DNA from: Basidiobolus meristosporus CBS 931.73
Taxonomy: Eukaryota; Basidiobolomycota; Basidiobolomycetes; Basidiobolales; Basidiobolaceae
DNA: 64,000 nucleotides
Direction of reading: 5' to 3'
NCBI GenBank assembly: GCA_002104905.1
Contig: MCFE01000123.1
Location: forward strand, 97,574-161,573
A program made the translations under genes and the position numbers. Below, one piece after another: positions 44,864 through 55,622 of this stretch; position 1 is the stretch's first letter; each line of letters starts with the position of its first letter. The notes under the pieces are model-generated. The model was not told the DNA's origin, did no database searches, and saw nothing but the letters and a program-made list of their open reading frames with translations.

Positions 44864-45483
44864 ATTATACTCAACAACTGACAAACCAATAAAGATACAC
44901 CTAGTATAATACTCAACGCATGCTGTACAAATGCTCTGCGAATGCTGCCATATTTGAATTTCGTGGGACATCGAATTTTTTCCCAAGCCAGAGTTTCAGA
45001 TAGCGTAGGACAAGCCCCAGAAATGGTTGAAGATTGGTGATGGTCAACCTACCAGAGCTTGGCCAACATATTCAAGGAAATATGCAATATGATTAAGAGG
45101 CTGGTTTAGCTCCTGCTGCCTAGTCCTTCAGTATGATTAATTAAGCATGAATGGAATAACCATGTTCAAGGAGATCTCCAATATGGTTATATATCCGCTT
45201 CTAGTAAGTTCTTAGAACCATTGAATGCTTCCAGATTCAGCTGTCAACAGAGCTGTGATTGAACACGCCCGCATTGAATGCGTGGATTGTCGAGTGCTAT
45301 ATTTGTGCCATACCCATCCCTGGGATTAAAATCCAGTGGCTTCTTTATATGGATTAAGCCTCTGACGCATACAACTCATTGATTGAATGGAAAGTACAGG
45401 CCAAATTTTGTGAATCCTCAATTCAATAAATAGATGCATTCGACGTTTTCATTTCATCTCATTTCAGAAAAACTTCGGTGATC
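44864..45483. promoter_or_regulatory. intergenic region upstream of deoC-like gene
   Basis: 620 bases. A related pair of blocks, ATATTCAAGGAAATATGCAA (near 45067) and ATGTTCAAGGAGATCTCCAA (near 45161), each followed by TATG, could be regulatory repeats. CT/TC-rich TTTCATTTCATCTCATTTCAG lies just before the ATG, typical of fungal 5' leaders. Confidence 0.4.
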
Positions 45484-46371
45484 ATGTCTCGCTCTGCTTT
45501 ACTCCAAACTGCCTCAGCTCAAAAGAGTTCTCCCCTTTATGCTCGTTTGGGACTCGCTACTTTGGATTTGACTTCGCTCAACGATAACGATACTGACGCA
45601 GTTATCACCGACCTGTGCCAACGCGCTTTGTCTTCCCCAGAACCAGTTGCTGCTCTCTGTGTGTACGCTCAATTCACTGAACTCGCCCGTAGAATATTGA
45701 AGGAAAACAATTATGACGCCGGTATTGCTACTGTGGTAAACTTCCCCTATGGAACCAACTCCGTCGAGCAGGTTGTTGCCGAGACCAAAGCTTGCCTTGA
45801 CAATGTTGATGAAGTAGACCTTGTCTGGCCTTTCGAGAAGTATATTCAAGGAGATAAAGAGGCTGCTTGCAATATGATCTCAGAAGTCAAGAAGACCATC
45901 GTCGACTACAATAGGACACTTTCCTCTGGACGTAAACCAGTTCTTCTAAAGGTGATTCTCGAGACTTCCGCTTTCCCTGCTGAATTAGTTTATGATGCCT
46001 GTATCGATGCTATCCATGCTGGCGCGGACTTCCTTAAAACTTCAACTGGCAAGCATTCCGCTGGCGGAGCTACTCTCGAAGTTGCCTATGATATGTTGCG
46101 TGCCATTAAAGACACTAAAGAGAAAGAAGGTCAAGATATTAGGCTGAAGATCTCCGGTGGAGTCAAGACCGTTGAACAAGCAGGATCTTATATCTGGCTT
46201 GCCGAGAAGATGATGACCGGTACTGACGAAGCATTGGTTGATGGAAAAGAAGATCAACGCTGGGTAAACGCAAAGAATTTCCGTATCGGAGCGAGTGGAG
46301 TGTTCAGTAAATTGGTCAATGTCCTTGCGCCTGGAAAGGAGGCATCGTCTGAAGTAGAGAGTGGCTACTAA
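45484..46371 (+). CDS. deoxyribose-phosphate aldolase (DeoC)
   Basis: Single exon, 295 residues. DeoC cleaves 2-deoxyribose-5-phosphate to glyceraldehyde-3-phosphate and acetaldehyde. The TIM-barrel motifs are clear: ARLGLATLDLTSLNDNDTDA, ALCVYAQFTELARRIL (Cys at the conserved CVxP-like position but with Ala for Pro), IATVVNFPYGTN, DEVDLVWPFEKYIQGD (catalytic Asp region), LLKVILETSAFPAE, and GADFLKTSTGKHSAGGATLE with the Schiff-base Lys. LKISGGVKTVEQAGSYIWLA and NFRIGASGVF complete the phosphate site. Length and spacing follow the E. coli-like class shared by Proteobacteria and animals. Start: the first ATG after the CT-rich leader. Possible bacterial origin is discussed separately. Confidence 0.9.
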   Translation: MSRSALLQTASAQKSSPLYARLGLATLDLTSLNDNDTDAVITDLCQRALSSPEPVAALCVYAQFTELARRILKENNYDAGIATVVNFPYGTNSVEQVVAETKACLDNVDEVDLVWPFEKYIQGDKEAACNMISEVKKTIVDYNRTLSSGRKPVLLKVILETSAFPAELVYDACIDAIHAGADFLKTSTGKHSAGGATLEVAYDMLRAIKDTKEKEGQDIRLKISGGVKTVEQAGSYIWLAEKMMTGTDEALVDGKEDQRWVNAKNFRIGASGVFSKLVNVLAPGKEASSEVESGY

Positions 46372-46537
46372 GTAGTTGTCAATATAGATGTATGCAGTCA
46401 ATAATCCATTATATTAATAAAGTAAACAACTTCGATGCATTCAATTTAATGTCTCAATACATACAGCTAGGGAATCATACATATATATAGAGTAGATAGG
46501 TTATTTGAAGAGAACGTGGGGGACACAAACTATACAA

Positions 46538-48528
46538 TCACATCAGATACTTGATCTTTACACCGTCTTTTGTTTGTCCATCTCGTTCAATAATTCTATT
46601 CAGCCGACCAAGGTCCCATCGCAAAAAAATCGTGACAAGAATGCCCAACCCACTCAGCCCTACGTTAACCATATTGCTGCCAACATATCTCGGTGCATCG
46701 GAGGGCCAACCTTGATACAAAAGATATGTTACAAATATCACTCCAAGTTGGGCCTAGGAATTGGTAACGTATGAGTAAAGTCCAGGAAACCTGTCAAGTG
46801 GTGAAGGAAACCTACCATGGTCGAGGCTATTCCCGTAGTTGCTGCTACGGCCTTTTCCCCATTTGCCGAACTGGTAGTCCAACCCATCGCCTAGATTGTG
46901 TGAGCTATTATCTCGTAACCAGCTTTAACGTAGTGTTTACTTACAATAGGGACTAACGGCCCTTGTCCAAGTGCAGCTACTAGCACACCGAAGTAGCGAA
47001 CACCAAGAGGGCCGGCGAAGGACAAGATGCAGAACCCAATTCCCGTGATGGCAAAAAATACGCACATCGGAAGAGAGCGGCTGTTAAACCTATCTGCAAG
47101 GCGAGGGAAGATGATGGCAGTAGTCATCATGCATATCCCGTACGGAATAATCATAAGGGAAACCTGGATTGAGCTGAATTTCCCACCTCCGAGTTGTGCA
47201 ATAATCGTCTGTAGAAGTGGATCAGAAAATACTAGCATAGTTACGCCATTGAATGTGATTGCTTACGGGAACGTAGTACTGAAGTGAGGTCGAGATGAGG
47301 ACAGGGCACATATACAGTACACCAAAGATGTAAACTAAAAAAGATGGTATGAGAAGAGCTTCGTTATAAGGTTCATTCAATCTTCAGTGTACCGCGGTAG
47401 TTCTTCATCTGCTTCAAAACCTCCTTAAAGCCGACATGGGCAGGCCCTTGGACCTCAGATTTCATTCTCGTCATGGCCAATTCCTTCTCCTTTTCAGATA
47501 AGAATCGGCAACTTTCGGGATTATCAGGGAGCATGAAGTAGACAACGATTCCAACGATCACTGTCAAGGTGCCGTTGATAATTAATAGCCTATACGATGA
47601 ATGCTTATAAGAATTTGGTCAAAGAGATGCTTGGGTGACAGATAATTACCACTTCCAACCATAGATGCCGTTGATTCCATCCATAAGTTGAACGCCTGCT
47701 GAGATAAAATTTCTTGAAAATATGTCAAGTCTGCACTTCTACAAAAACTCCCGCGCTATAGACCAACCCTATAATGCCCGAGGCGCTGGAGGCAAAGTAA
47801 TACGTTCCCACTCGTCCGCCGATTTCTTTCTTGCGGTAAAATTTCGTCAAGTAAAGCGCCATACCAGGCCACAGCTGCGAATTGCGAGTTAGTGAGGGCA
47901 GTCATATGTATGTATGTATCCGTTCCGTATAAGAAGTAAATACCCCGGCTTCTGCCACACCCAACAAAAATCGCAAGGCAAAGAAGGATGCTGCATTACT
48001 AATAAGTGCCATCAAACCAGCAACTGCACCCCAAGTTATGCAGATTCTGGCTAACCATTTCGAAGGAGATACTTTTGTCATGATCAGGTTCGAGGGGATC
48101 TCGAATACTGTATAGCCAATCTAGTTTCGTATTAGTGGTTTGTCATCTGCTCACTAAGTACTAATCCACTTACATAGAAAATAGCAACGCCTAGCGCTGA
48201 TTGCTGCGCTGTGAGGCCAGCCGTAGAGAGAAGATCATGCCCCTGCTCCTTGTTCATTGTCAGGGCCACACCGACGTTCGATCGGTCTGCACTACTGAAA
48301 TAGTACATCAGCCACAATAATGGTATGATACGCATGTCCAATTTGCTGATGACCAAAAGGGGAGTTAGCAAGGTCGATGATGCAGGTATGATCTCCTTCG
48401 AAATACCGAGTTAGCTTAGCTTCCTCCACAGGATCCAAGTCCGGATACTTCTCGATATCTGAGGAAATGGCTATTTCCTCGATTTCCACTTTCAACTTTT
48501 CAGGCTCTCTATTCTCTACGGTTGCCAT
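46538..48528 (-). CDS. Dal5/ACS-family MFS transporter (multi-exon)
   Basis: Major-facilitator anion:cation symporter family, the fungal group that carries allantoate, nicotinate, pantothenate or similar carboxylates across the plasma membrane. Start MATVENREPEKLKVEIEEIA (ATG complement 48526-48528). Exons give LDMRIIPLLWLMYYFSSADR (TM1, with the family's DRSNVG motif), TAGLTAQQSALGVAIFYIGY (TM2), EIPSNLIMTK, ALRFLLGVAEAGVF, WPGMALYLTKFYRKKEIG, INGTLTVIVGIVVYFMLPDN and PESCRFLSEKEKELAMTRM, then TM7-12 ending VKIKYLM-stop. DRxNxG, FLLGxxEAG and LPDxP are family hallmarks. Many introns of about 50-70 nt. Substrate not determinable. It could be a client of the arrestin adaptor encoded at 20997-22064. 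Confidence 0.85.
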
Positions 48529-51102
48529 GCTAGGGAAGAATACAATCACTGGTGATTGAAGAAGCAGGCTTATATACATCTCAGTAGGAGGCTGTGGGGA
48601 ATATCTTTCAGAAACCAACGTCTGTGGATTCTAAACGAGAAACCTCCCACATATGTTTCTGATTTGGACTCACCTGAAGCAATTCATGCTTAATTGGCTT
48701 TAGGTATTCAGAACCAGATAGTCTTGCTGATGCGTAGTTATGGCCACAAAAGTACGGGGAACTGCACTGGCAAAATATTTAGTCCGGAGGATTTCAAGCT
48801 TATCAGGCATTTAAGGTTTGTCATGATAATTCCTTGCCATATCAGACTGATTCCCTTTTGGAAATCGTGCGAAGTGATACAAAAGATCGTTGTGATGAGG
48901 TAACGCTACCAGCGAGGATTAATGTTGATCCTTAGGTGGTTTGATGGCGAGATCTAACCAAAACATTACCTGTTGATTCTTAGGGGTATCAAGGATACAG
49001 TGTGGGAGGTCAGGCGTTCATTCATGACCACACTGTACCAGGTAAGGGATACATGTAATAGTCATTCATTTGCAGCTAAAGGATCAAGTTGGTCATTACA
49101 GCTCAAAATACCGTTCCCAACAGGTCCACATGATTAGGAATTGGTTATTCATTCCCACAGATACACCAATCATCCTTTTGAAGACAACATTGTTAGGCAG
49201 TAGTTCATAATAAGTGAGAATACTCAGTGCCACGGTGGCAGATACCTTTCCAGTTTATTCAACTATCTGCCTTAGATAGCATAGTTGGCACACTATGTCT
49301 TGGCCGTTTCATTATCTCTACAGGAATGCTCCAAGTTCGTCAATATACACAATTGAAGTGTTATCTCACTACCTACATGCTATTGGCCGCTGAGATTCGA
49401 GAGGTGACTAGGATATATAGACGCAATCAACCAAAAACGAACTCATTCGCGCTATGCTATCAAGATTGGCATGGATGATGGTGGAGTACAGGCGGTGGCT
49501 TGACTTTAAAGTATAACAACGTAGCATCTTCTCTTCAGAACTTTATTAACTTCTGTTTGACCTTACGCCAAAAGATATTCGCACCCGGTTAGATCCACTT
49601 GAAAGTGATATCAAACGCTGTTAAATGGCTGACTTAGTTAAGCATTTAAGGCTTATTAGGATAAGATATCACTTATTCTCGTCGGTAGATAATATTTGAT
49701 CAAGGTCAAATTGAATGATGCAGAAGAATAGCGCCAATTCTGTCAGCCCACTTTATGGTCATTTTACGACCATCATAACACCCCAGAAAATAACATAATG
49801 GAAATATGTTCTCCAACGTACATGGTTATCTATGGCCTCAGCCATTACCCGTAGGGTTTGCTTCATATTAATTGCATTCAAGCATAGGGTAATCGGCTAG
49901 CAATTAAATATCATACAATACTATTCCTTCTAGGTTACCCTCTTTTCCCTATATTGATGAAAAAGGTGCATGTAATTTGATGTCAGTTTATAATCACTTC
50001 TTACCAAAGCCCTACAAATAGTACTGTACTGAAAACATCAAGGGACACAATTGTAAAATGTGTGAGTATTGTATTTACTTGTCCCAATGTATTACTTCTC
50101 TGCAAATCTGTTGTCAAATTGCGTAGTAATCCAGTTTGTCTTCTTTAAAGTAAGTGCACAAGGAGAAGTACGTAGGTTGCATCTGGTTTTCTTTTGAATA
50201 GTGGTTTAGGCTATTTGGTGGTACTTGGGTATAAGTGTTGTAGCTGTGTGAGCCTGGGAGAGATATGGGGTGTTTAGAGGTAAATGTGGGTTTTACCATT
50301 GGATTTATTGAATCAAAGCATTTGTTACTCCTAACTATAAGAGCAGTCATAGGTGATATTTTCTATAAAGTAGGGAAAATATCCTTGTAAGGTTGGTACC
50401 GAAATGGCCCGGGCTAAGCATTGGTCTCAGCTGAATGTCTGCATTCAAGGAAATCACTCAACATGAGTTGGACCGCGATCTTCTGGATCCCTACCGTCAA
50501 GCTAGTGGCGAAGCGATGGCCAAATGCTTAGTATGGAAATATAGACTAAGCAGATATTCTACTTAGGCACAAGATAGTCTTGAACAACTGACAAATTATT
50601 TAACCCTGAACACATGTATCACGCTCTTAAATAGGTGGTTTCCCATCATATGTGATACGATGTTAACTCACTGAGAAGATCCTAGTTAACAGTACTAACA
50701 ACCAGCAGTGGTACATGTGGTCGGACAACCTTTCATTCCCTACTTCACTGTATCAGGGTAGATAGGGAGTGCAATGGAGTCGGTCACGTGCGGGACTTCC
50801 ACCTGTCAATGGAACGTTTGCTGTAGCATATTACAATGCGAAATATGCATCTCTATAAACTCTCACAGGAGGTACATGGAGACAGGTATGGAGAATGCGG
50901 GGGAATAAGGTTAAGTTCACCCAATAGACAGATTTCATATCCGTTTTAGGTTATCCATCAGGGTGTGCCTTGGCTTACCGAGACACCACCGGAGAGGAAA
51001 AGGGGCAGTGAGGGAGGGTGTGGGGTAACCCATATTTTACTCCAAAGTGAGTATAAATTGATCAAGACACTCACTTGACAGTATATCTCTTTCAACAACA
51101 AA
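48529..51102. other. 2.6-kb gene-poor region
   Basis: No supported gene. Mostly AT-rich sequence; short frames (48694-48903, 49227-49478, 50114-50350) have no recognisable domains. The last 200 bases must contain the promoter of the Gly/Asn-rich protein: GAGTATAAATTGATCAAG near 51050 has a TATA box (TATAAAT about 50 bases before ATG 51103). Confidence 0.5.
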
Positions 51103-52440
51103 ATGAAATTTTCCGCACCCAGAATCTTGTGCTTCCTCTCTGGTTTGGCTGCAATCAACGCCGCAGCTTTCGATAGAAGGCTACAGGCTAGAAACGGTAG
51201 GGCTTACGACGTGACTGATCTATTCGGCGGAGGTAATGGAGATGGAGGCAATGGAAATGGTGGTAACGCAGCTGGTGCATATAGCCCTGGGAACGACGGC
51301 AACGGTGGTAACGGCGCTGGTGCTTATGACTCTGGCAATGGTGGAAATGGAAACGGCGGTAACGGCAACGGAAGCAATGGAGGTGGCAATGGTGATGGAG
51401 GCAGTGGTAGCGGCGCTGGTGCTTACGGCTCTGGCAATGGTGGAAATGGAAACGGCGGGAATGGAGATGGGAATGGCAACGGAGGCAGTGGCAACGGTTC
51501 TGGCTCTTACGATTCTGGAAATGGTGGAAACGGAAACAGTAGTAACGGCGCTGGTGATGGTGGAAATAGTGGAAGTAACAACGGCGCGGGTGCTTATGAC
51601 TCAGGCAATGGTGGAAATGGAAACGGCGATAACGGCAACGGAGGCAATGAAGATGGCAATTGTAATGGAGGCAATGGAAGCGGTGGTAACGGTGCTGGTG
51701 CTTATGACCCAGGCAATGATGGAAACGGCAACGGAGGTAACGGAAATGGAGGCAATGGAGACGGTAATGGTAACGGCGATAATGGAAGCGGTGGTAACGG
51801 TGCCGGTGCTTATGACTCAGGCAATGGAGGAAATGGAAACGGCGGTAACGGTAACGGAGGCATGGAGACGGTAATGGTGATGGAGGCAATGGAAGGTGGT
51901 AACGGTGCCGGTGCTTATGACTCTGGTAATGATGGAAACGGAACGGTGGTAACGGAAATGGAGCAATGGAGATGGTAATGGTAACGGCGATAATGGAAGC
52001 AGTGGTAATGGTGCCAGTGCTTATGACTCGGTAATGGTGGAATGGAAACGGCGGTAACGGTAACGGAGGCAATGGAGACGGTAATGGTAATGGAGGCGAT
52101 GGAACGGTGCCGGTGCTTATGACTCTGGTAATGAGAAATGGAGGCAATGAAGATGGTAATGGTGACAGGCAATGGAAGCGGTGGTAACGGTGCCAGTACT
52201 TACGAATCTGGCAATGGTGGAAATGGAAACGGTGGTAACGGCAAGGGAAGCAATGAAGGTGGCAATGGTGATGGAGGCAGTGGTAACGGCGCTGGTGCTT
52301 ACGGCTCTGGTGATGGTGGAAATGGAAATGACGGTAATGGAAGCGGTGGCAATGGTAACGGAGGAAATGGTGGTAATGGCTCTGGAGACGGTAATAATGT
52401 TGGTAATGGTACCGGTAACGGTGACGGCAATTGTCAGTAA
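51103..52440 (+). CDS. secreted Gly/Asn-rich repetitive protein, frame broken inside the repeats
   Basis: ATG 51103 opens MKFSAPRILCFLSGLAAINA, a clear signal peptide, followed by AFDRRLQARNGRAYDVTDLF with a dibasic RR. The rest is built from imperfect GNGGNGNGGNGNGG runs punctuated by NGAGAYDSGNGGN about every 30-45 residues. The frame is open to 51978; from about 51860 on single-base losses shift it repeatedly until 52170. The same repeat then resumes in a third frame and ends GNGTGNGDGNCQ-stop (52438-52440), so the full product would be about 440 residues. The repeat unit resembles structural glycine-rich wall or capsule proteins. Each AYDSG spacer offers regular Tyr residues, suited to cross-linking; that is inference. 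Confidence 0.75.
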
Positions 52441-52745
52441 CACATATAGCTATAGTAGAATGATAATGTATTTAAAATCTATATTACCCATAAATAAAAT
52501 TGCTTAGATATTCGTAGTGCCATTCTGTTTGTTTGTATATTCAACAATGTTTAGCTATATGAATCTGTACTGCTTTTATTTATGAAGATTAAGGCAAGGG
52601 AGAAGGAAGGGATGTAACGATTGCGGATCCATTGAGCCAGGTAGACTATTCCTGTATGCTCCCTTGTGAGGGCCACTCAAAAGGAGGCGTTGAGTGAGTA
52701 GTGAAGAGTTAGTACAACCAGATGGGTATTTATTGACCGCCGATA
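52441..52745. other. convergent intergenic region
   Basis: About 305 bases, AT-rich, with AATAAAATTGCTTAG-type poly(A)-like signal near 52493 for the Gly-rich gene. No gene seen. Confidence 0.4.
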
Positions 52746-53282
52746 TTATTCGTCGTCTTGCCCTTCATATACATTTTGGTAAAACTTGTTAAGGTTATCA
52801 TGCACATACGAAACGAAGTTCGAAAAGGGAGCCTTGGTAACTTCATTCTCGACATTCTGATTGTTTACCATGTGACGAGCAGCACCAAAAGCTGCTGATT
52901 TTGCATTAAAGTTTACAAATATATAGTCATATTCACTATAACCTGCCAAGCACAACCAGTCTTGGCCACCACAGGAGTCTTTACCGTGTTCTTCGGCCCA
53001 TTCTTTTCGAAGCTCATCTCCACCAATCACGTCCAAAGTAGTTTGAACAATGCTTTCAGGTCTGTAAATGTTAAAACCAAACACGTTGTAATGGTCATTA
53101 ACGAGGTGCCATTCGGAAGCAATCTTCCACATTTCCTTTAATTCCTCAGGAATGGCAGGGTTGGAAACACCGCTTTGCTCCATTGCCTTGACAAGCTCTT
53201 CAAAGTCATGTTCTTGGGCTGGTTCGCTATTGTCTTTGAAATGTTCAGCAAGGTTTTGGAGAGGTGGGTATGAGTTGACCAT
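52746..53282 (-). CDS. possible SMI1/KNR4 (SUKH)-fold protein
   Basis: Single exon, 178 residues from ATG complement 53280-53282. The pattern is helix-rich N-terminus (FEELVKAMEQSGVSNPAIPE), ELKEMWKIASEWHLVNDHYN, then VFGFNIYRPESIVQTTLDVI, and the beta-rich DWLCLAGYSEYDYIFVNFNA, with an acidic end. This is how SUKH/SMI1-KNR4 domains look: IP..L..L followed later by a W..hG..e....ih.n.. strand pair. No signal peptide or membrane segment. SUKH proteins include immunity proteins in bacteria and cell-wall regulators in fungi. Identification rests on pattern only. Confidence 0.5.
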   Translation of the reverse strand: MVNSYPPLQNLAEHFKDNSEPAQEHDFEELVKAMEQSGVSNPAIPEELKEMWKIASEWHLVNDHYNVFGFNIYRPESIVQTTLDVIGGDELRKEWAEEHGKDSCGGQDWLCLAGYSEYDYIFVNFNAKSAAFGAARHMVNNQNVENEVTKAPFSNFVSYVHDNLNKFYQNVYEGQDDE

Positions 53283-53792
53283 AGTGAAATAGAAGAGCTT
53301 GGATCGTAAGCTTAATTCATGCTGAATATTAGTATTAATTAATCACATCTTTAAAATTTCGCGCGAAGTAAAATGCTGGCAAACGTTGTCGACTTGATCT
53401 GAATTCATTGCTGAAATAACTTGTAATGTTTGTCTACTCCAGTGGCAGGATTGAGAATTGTCAGACATCCATGATAGATTACCGAAGATGGAAGGTTTAC
53501 CATCATTCCGAGTGATTACCCTTGTTCCGTAGGTGGCCTATTCACATTCGCTCAGAACCTTCGATGCGCCACAATCCACTCTTATCTTTTTGACATGCAA
53601 ACCGTTTTTATCTTCCTGCTATACAATCCACTTTTGTGCTCTTGATTTACAATTCACTCTTCAATTCTTGATAAGGGACATTGGCACATTTACAATGCTC
53701 ACTAATCTTCCTCATATGGTAAGTCTATATCCCATGATATGGTTCATATATTTTCCATAAACTGTTATATATACGTATGGTAGCTCCATGAT
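53283..53792. promoter_or_regulatory. divergent region between SUKH-like and hydrolase genes
   Basis: 510 bases. TATATATA (53766-53773) lies close before the hydrolase ATG. No other features. Confidence 0.35.
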
Positions 53793-54485
53793 ATGTCATC
53801 AATGAACATAGTTCTAGTCCACGGTGCTTGGGCTGATGGCTCTAACTGGAGTGGAGTCATCCCAGCTTTGCTGAAGTCCGGTCATAATGTGATTTCTGCT
53901 CAATTGCCTCTGACTTCACTCGCTGACGACGTGAACAGGGTCAGGCAACTACTAGATCGTATCCAAGGCCCCACCATCCTTGTTGGCCATTCCTATGGCT
54001 GTGCTGTAATCACTGGTGCTGGAACTGGTGTCAGTCATGTTGTTGGTCTAGTATTCATTGCTGGGTTTGCTCTCGATGAAGGCGAATCATTAGCAGATAT
54101 CTTCTCCAAATATCCAGCATTGGAGAGTGGACAGTACATCAAACCCGACTCGCACGGCTTCCTCTGGGTTGAACCGGAACATTATCCCCAGTATTTTGCC
54201 GCCGACGTAAGTCCAGAGAAAGCAGCAGTGATGGCAGCAGTTCAGAATCCAATCTCAGGCCAAGCATTCACTGACAAGAGTGGACCACCAGCTTGGAAGA
54301 GCCTACCATCTTGGTACCAGGTTTCGGAAAACGACCTAATGATCCCTCCCGAGGCTGAATGGATGATGGCCAAACGCGCGAACTCTACTACCATCTCGCT
54401 CCCTGCCAGTCACTCCTCCCTAGTTAGCCATGCCAAGGAAGTGGCGGAATTCATTTTACAGGCTGTACGAGATTGCACAAGATAG
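53793..54485 (+). CDS. alpha/beta hydrolase (esterase-like)
   Basis: Single exon, 230 residues. The N-terminal strand-loop NIVLVHGAWADGSNWSGVIP carries the HGAW oxyanion motif; nucleophile elbow ILVGHSYGCAVITGA (GHSYG); C-terminal ISLPASHSSLVSHAKEVAEF supplies the His. Such short, cap-poor hydrolases resemble salicylate-esterase-like and bacterial alpha/beta hydrolases of the same length. A catalytic Asp is probable in WYQVSENDLMIP. No signal peptide, so cytosolic. Last gene before the subtelomeric repeats. Substrate unknown. Confidence 0.85.
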   Translation: MSSMNIVLVHGAWADGSNWSGVIPALLKSGHNVISAQLPLTSLADDVNRVRQLLDRIQGPTILVGHSYGCAVITGAGTGVSHVVGLVFIAGFALDEGESLADIFSKYPALESGQYIKPDSHGFLWVEPEHYPQYFAADVSPEKAAVMAAVQNPISGQAFTDKSGPPAWKSLPSWYQVSENDLMIPPEAEWMMAKRANSTTISLPASHSSLVSHAKEVAEFILQAVRDCTR

Positions 54486-54729
54486 GTCAAATATCATTTG
54501 ATTTATTAGCAACGGAATCTTGAATATTGCTTATCATAAGCTCCAGGTTGCGGTAGTAGTGAATGCTCCCCTGGCTGTAGACAGTCTATGAAGAGGCTAT
54601 ACTTATTATTATAGCTTCTGAAGTAATTTGATGCCATAGAATGCTGAATAAATCTGTAATACTCGAGATGCTGCTTAGCAAATATCGGGCAAAGGAATGA
54701 TTGTCATAATATTTAGATGATAAACATAC
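54486..54729. other. gene-to-repeat boundary
   Basis: AT-rich 240 bases following the hydrolase. The first copia LTR fragment begins at 54730. Confidence 0.4.
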
Positions 54730-55017
54730 TGTTGTAAATTTAGTAATCACACATAAGTATTCACTCAACTTAGTCACTTGGATCATAGTCTACTAATCTT
54801 TGAGAACTCTGCCCAAATTCCTTGTCCAGATTTACTTGGAATATTATCACCAAATCATCAAGTACCCACAACATGAAAAATCTCAGATGTTCAAACAGCT
54901 CCAGACTTGGCACACATGTTCTTGGAGCCTTCCTAAGCATGCTCTACATGTTTGTTTGGCAAAGACCATGTAAAAGTATAAATACTACTTTATATGCAAT
55001 AAATCCTCAAGCAAAAC
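54730..55017 (+). repeat. copia LTR, 3'-truncated (first of three in tandem)
   Basis: Starts TGTTGTAAATTTAG and follows the LTR consensus through AAAGTATAAATACTACTT, then stops after GCAATAAATCCTCAAGCAAAAC. About 60 bases of the LTR 3' end are missing. The next LTR starts at the following base. Confidence 0.75.
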
Positions 55018-55277
55018 TGTTGTAAAAATTTGGATTTCCACCTAAATATTCACCTAACTTAGTCACTTAGATTATTACCTTCAAATCCTAGAGAATACTG
55101 ACCAAATTCCTTGTTGGGATTTACTTAGAAGATTTACCCAGAACATGAAAATTCTCAAGGTTGTGCAAAAAGCCTCAAACTTTGCACACATGTGCTTGGG
55201 ACCTTCCTAAACCTAATCTACATGTTTGCTATTCCAGGATCATGTAAAAGTATAAATACTACTTTTACATGTAATAA
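55018..55277 (+). repeat. copia LTR, 3'-truncated (second of three)
   Basis: Starts TGTTGTAAAAATTTGG and ends after ACTTTTACATGTAATAA, again just past the TATAAATAC block. The third LTR follows directly. Confidence 0.75.
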
Positions 55278-55610
55278 TGTTGTAAAAAGACGTAATTCCA
55301 CCTAGACATTCACCTAACTTAGTCACTTGGATCATTACCTCCAAATCCTAGAGAATACTGACCAAATTCCTTGTTGCAATTTACTTGGAATATTTACCCA
55401 GAACATGAGAATTCTCAAAGTTGTCCAAACAGCCCCAACCTTTGCACACATATTCTTGGGACATTCCTAAGCCTATTCTATGTGTTTTTAATGCCAAAAC
55501 CATGTAAAAGTATAAATACTACTTTAACATTCAATCAATCATTAAGTGAAAAACCACATAATCTACTTGTCCACCCAATCACTTCCAATATCTCCAAGAC
55601 TCTTACAACA
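55278..55610 (+). repeat. copia LTR, complete (third of three)
   Basis: 333 bp from TGTTGTAAAAAGACG to CTCTTACAACA. Directly followed by the primer-binding site and gag, so it is a 5' LTR. Confidence 0.85.
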
Positions 55611-55622
55611 GGTTATGAGCCC
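55611..55622 (+). other. copia primer-binding site complementary to initiator tRNA-Met anticodon arm
   Basis: GGTTATGAGCCC begins at the first base after the LTR. Its complement GGGCTCATAACC is the anticodon arm of eukaryotic initiator tRNA-Met including anticodon CAT. Copia of Drosophila and yeast Ty5 are known to use a cleaved half-tRNA in this way. Confidence 0.7.

Noticed and set aside
51188-52147. A 319-residue minus-strand frame rich in His, Arg and Pro opposite the Gly-rich gene
   Set aside because: It is the reverse reading of the same minisatellite and has no start or domain of its own.
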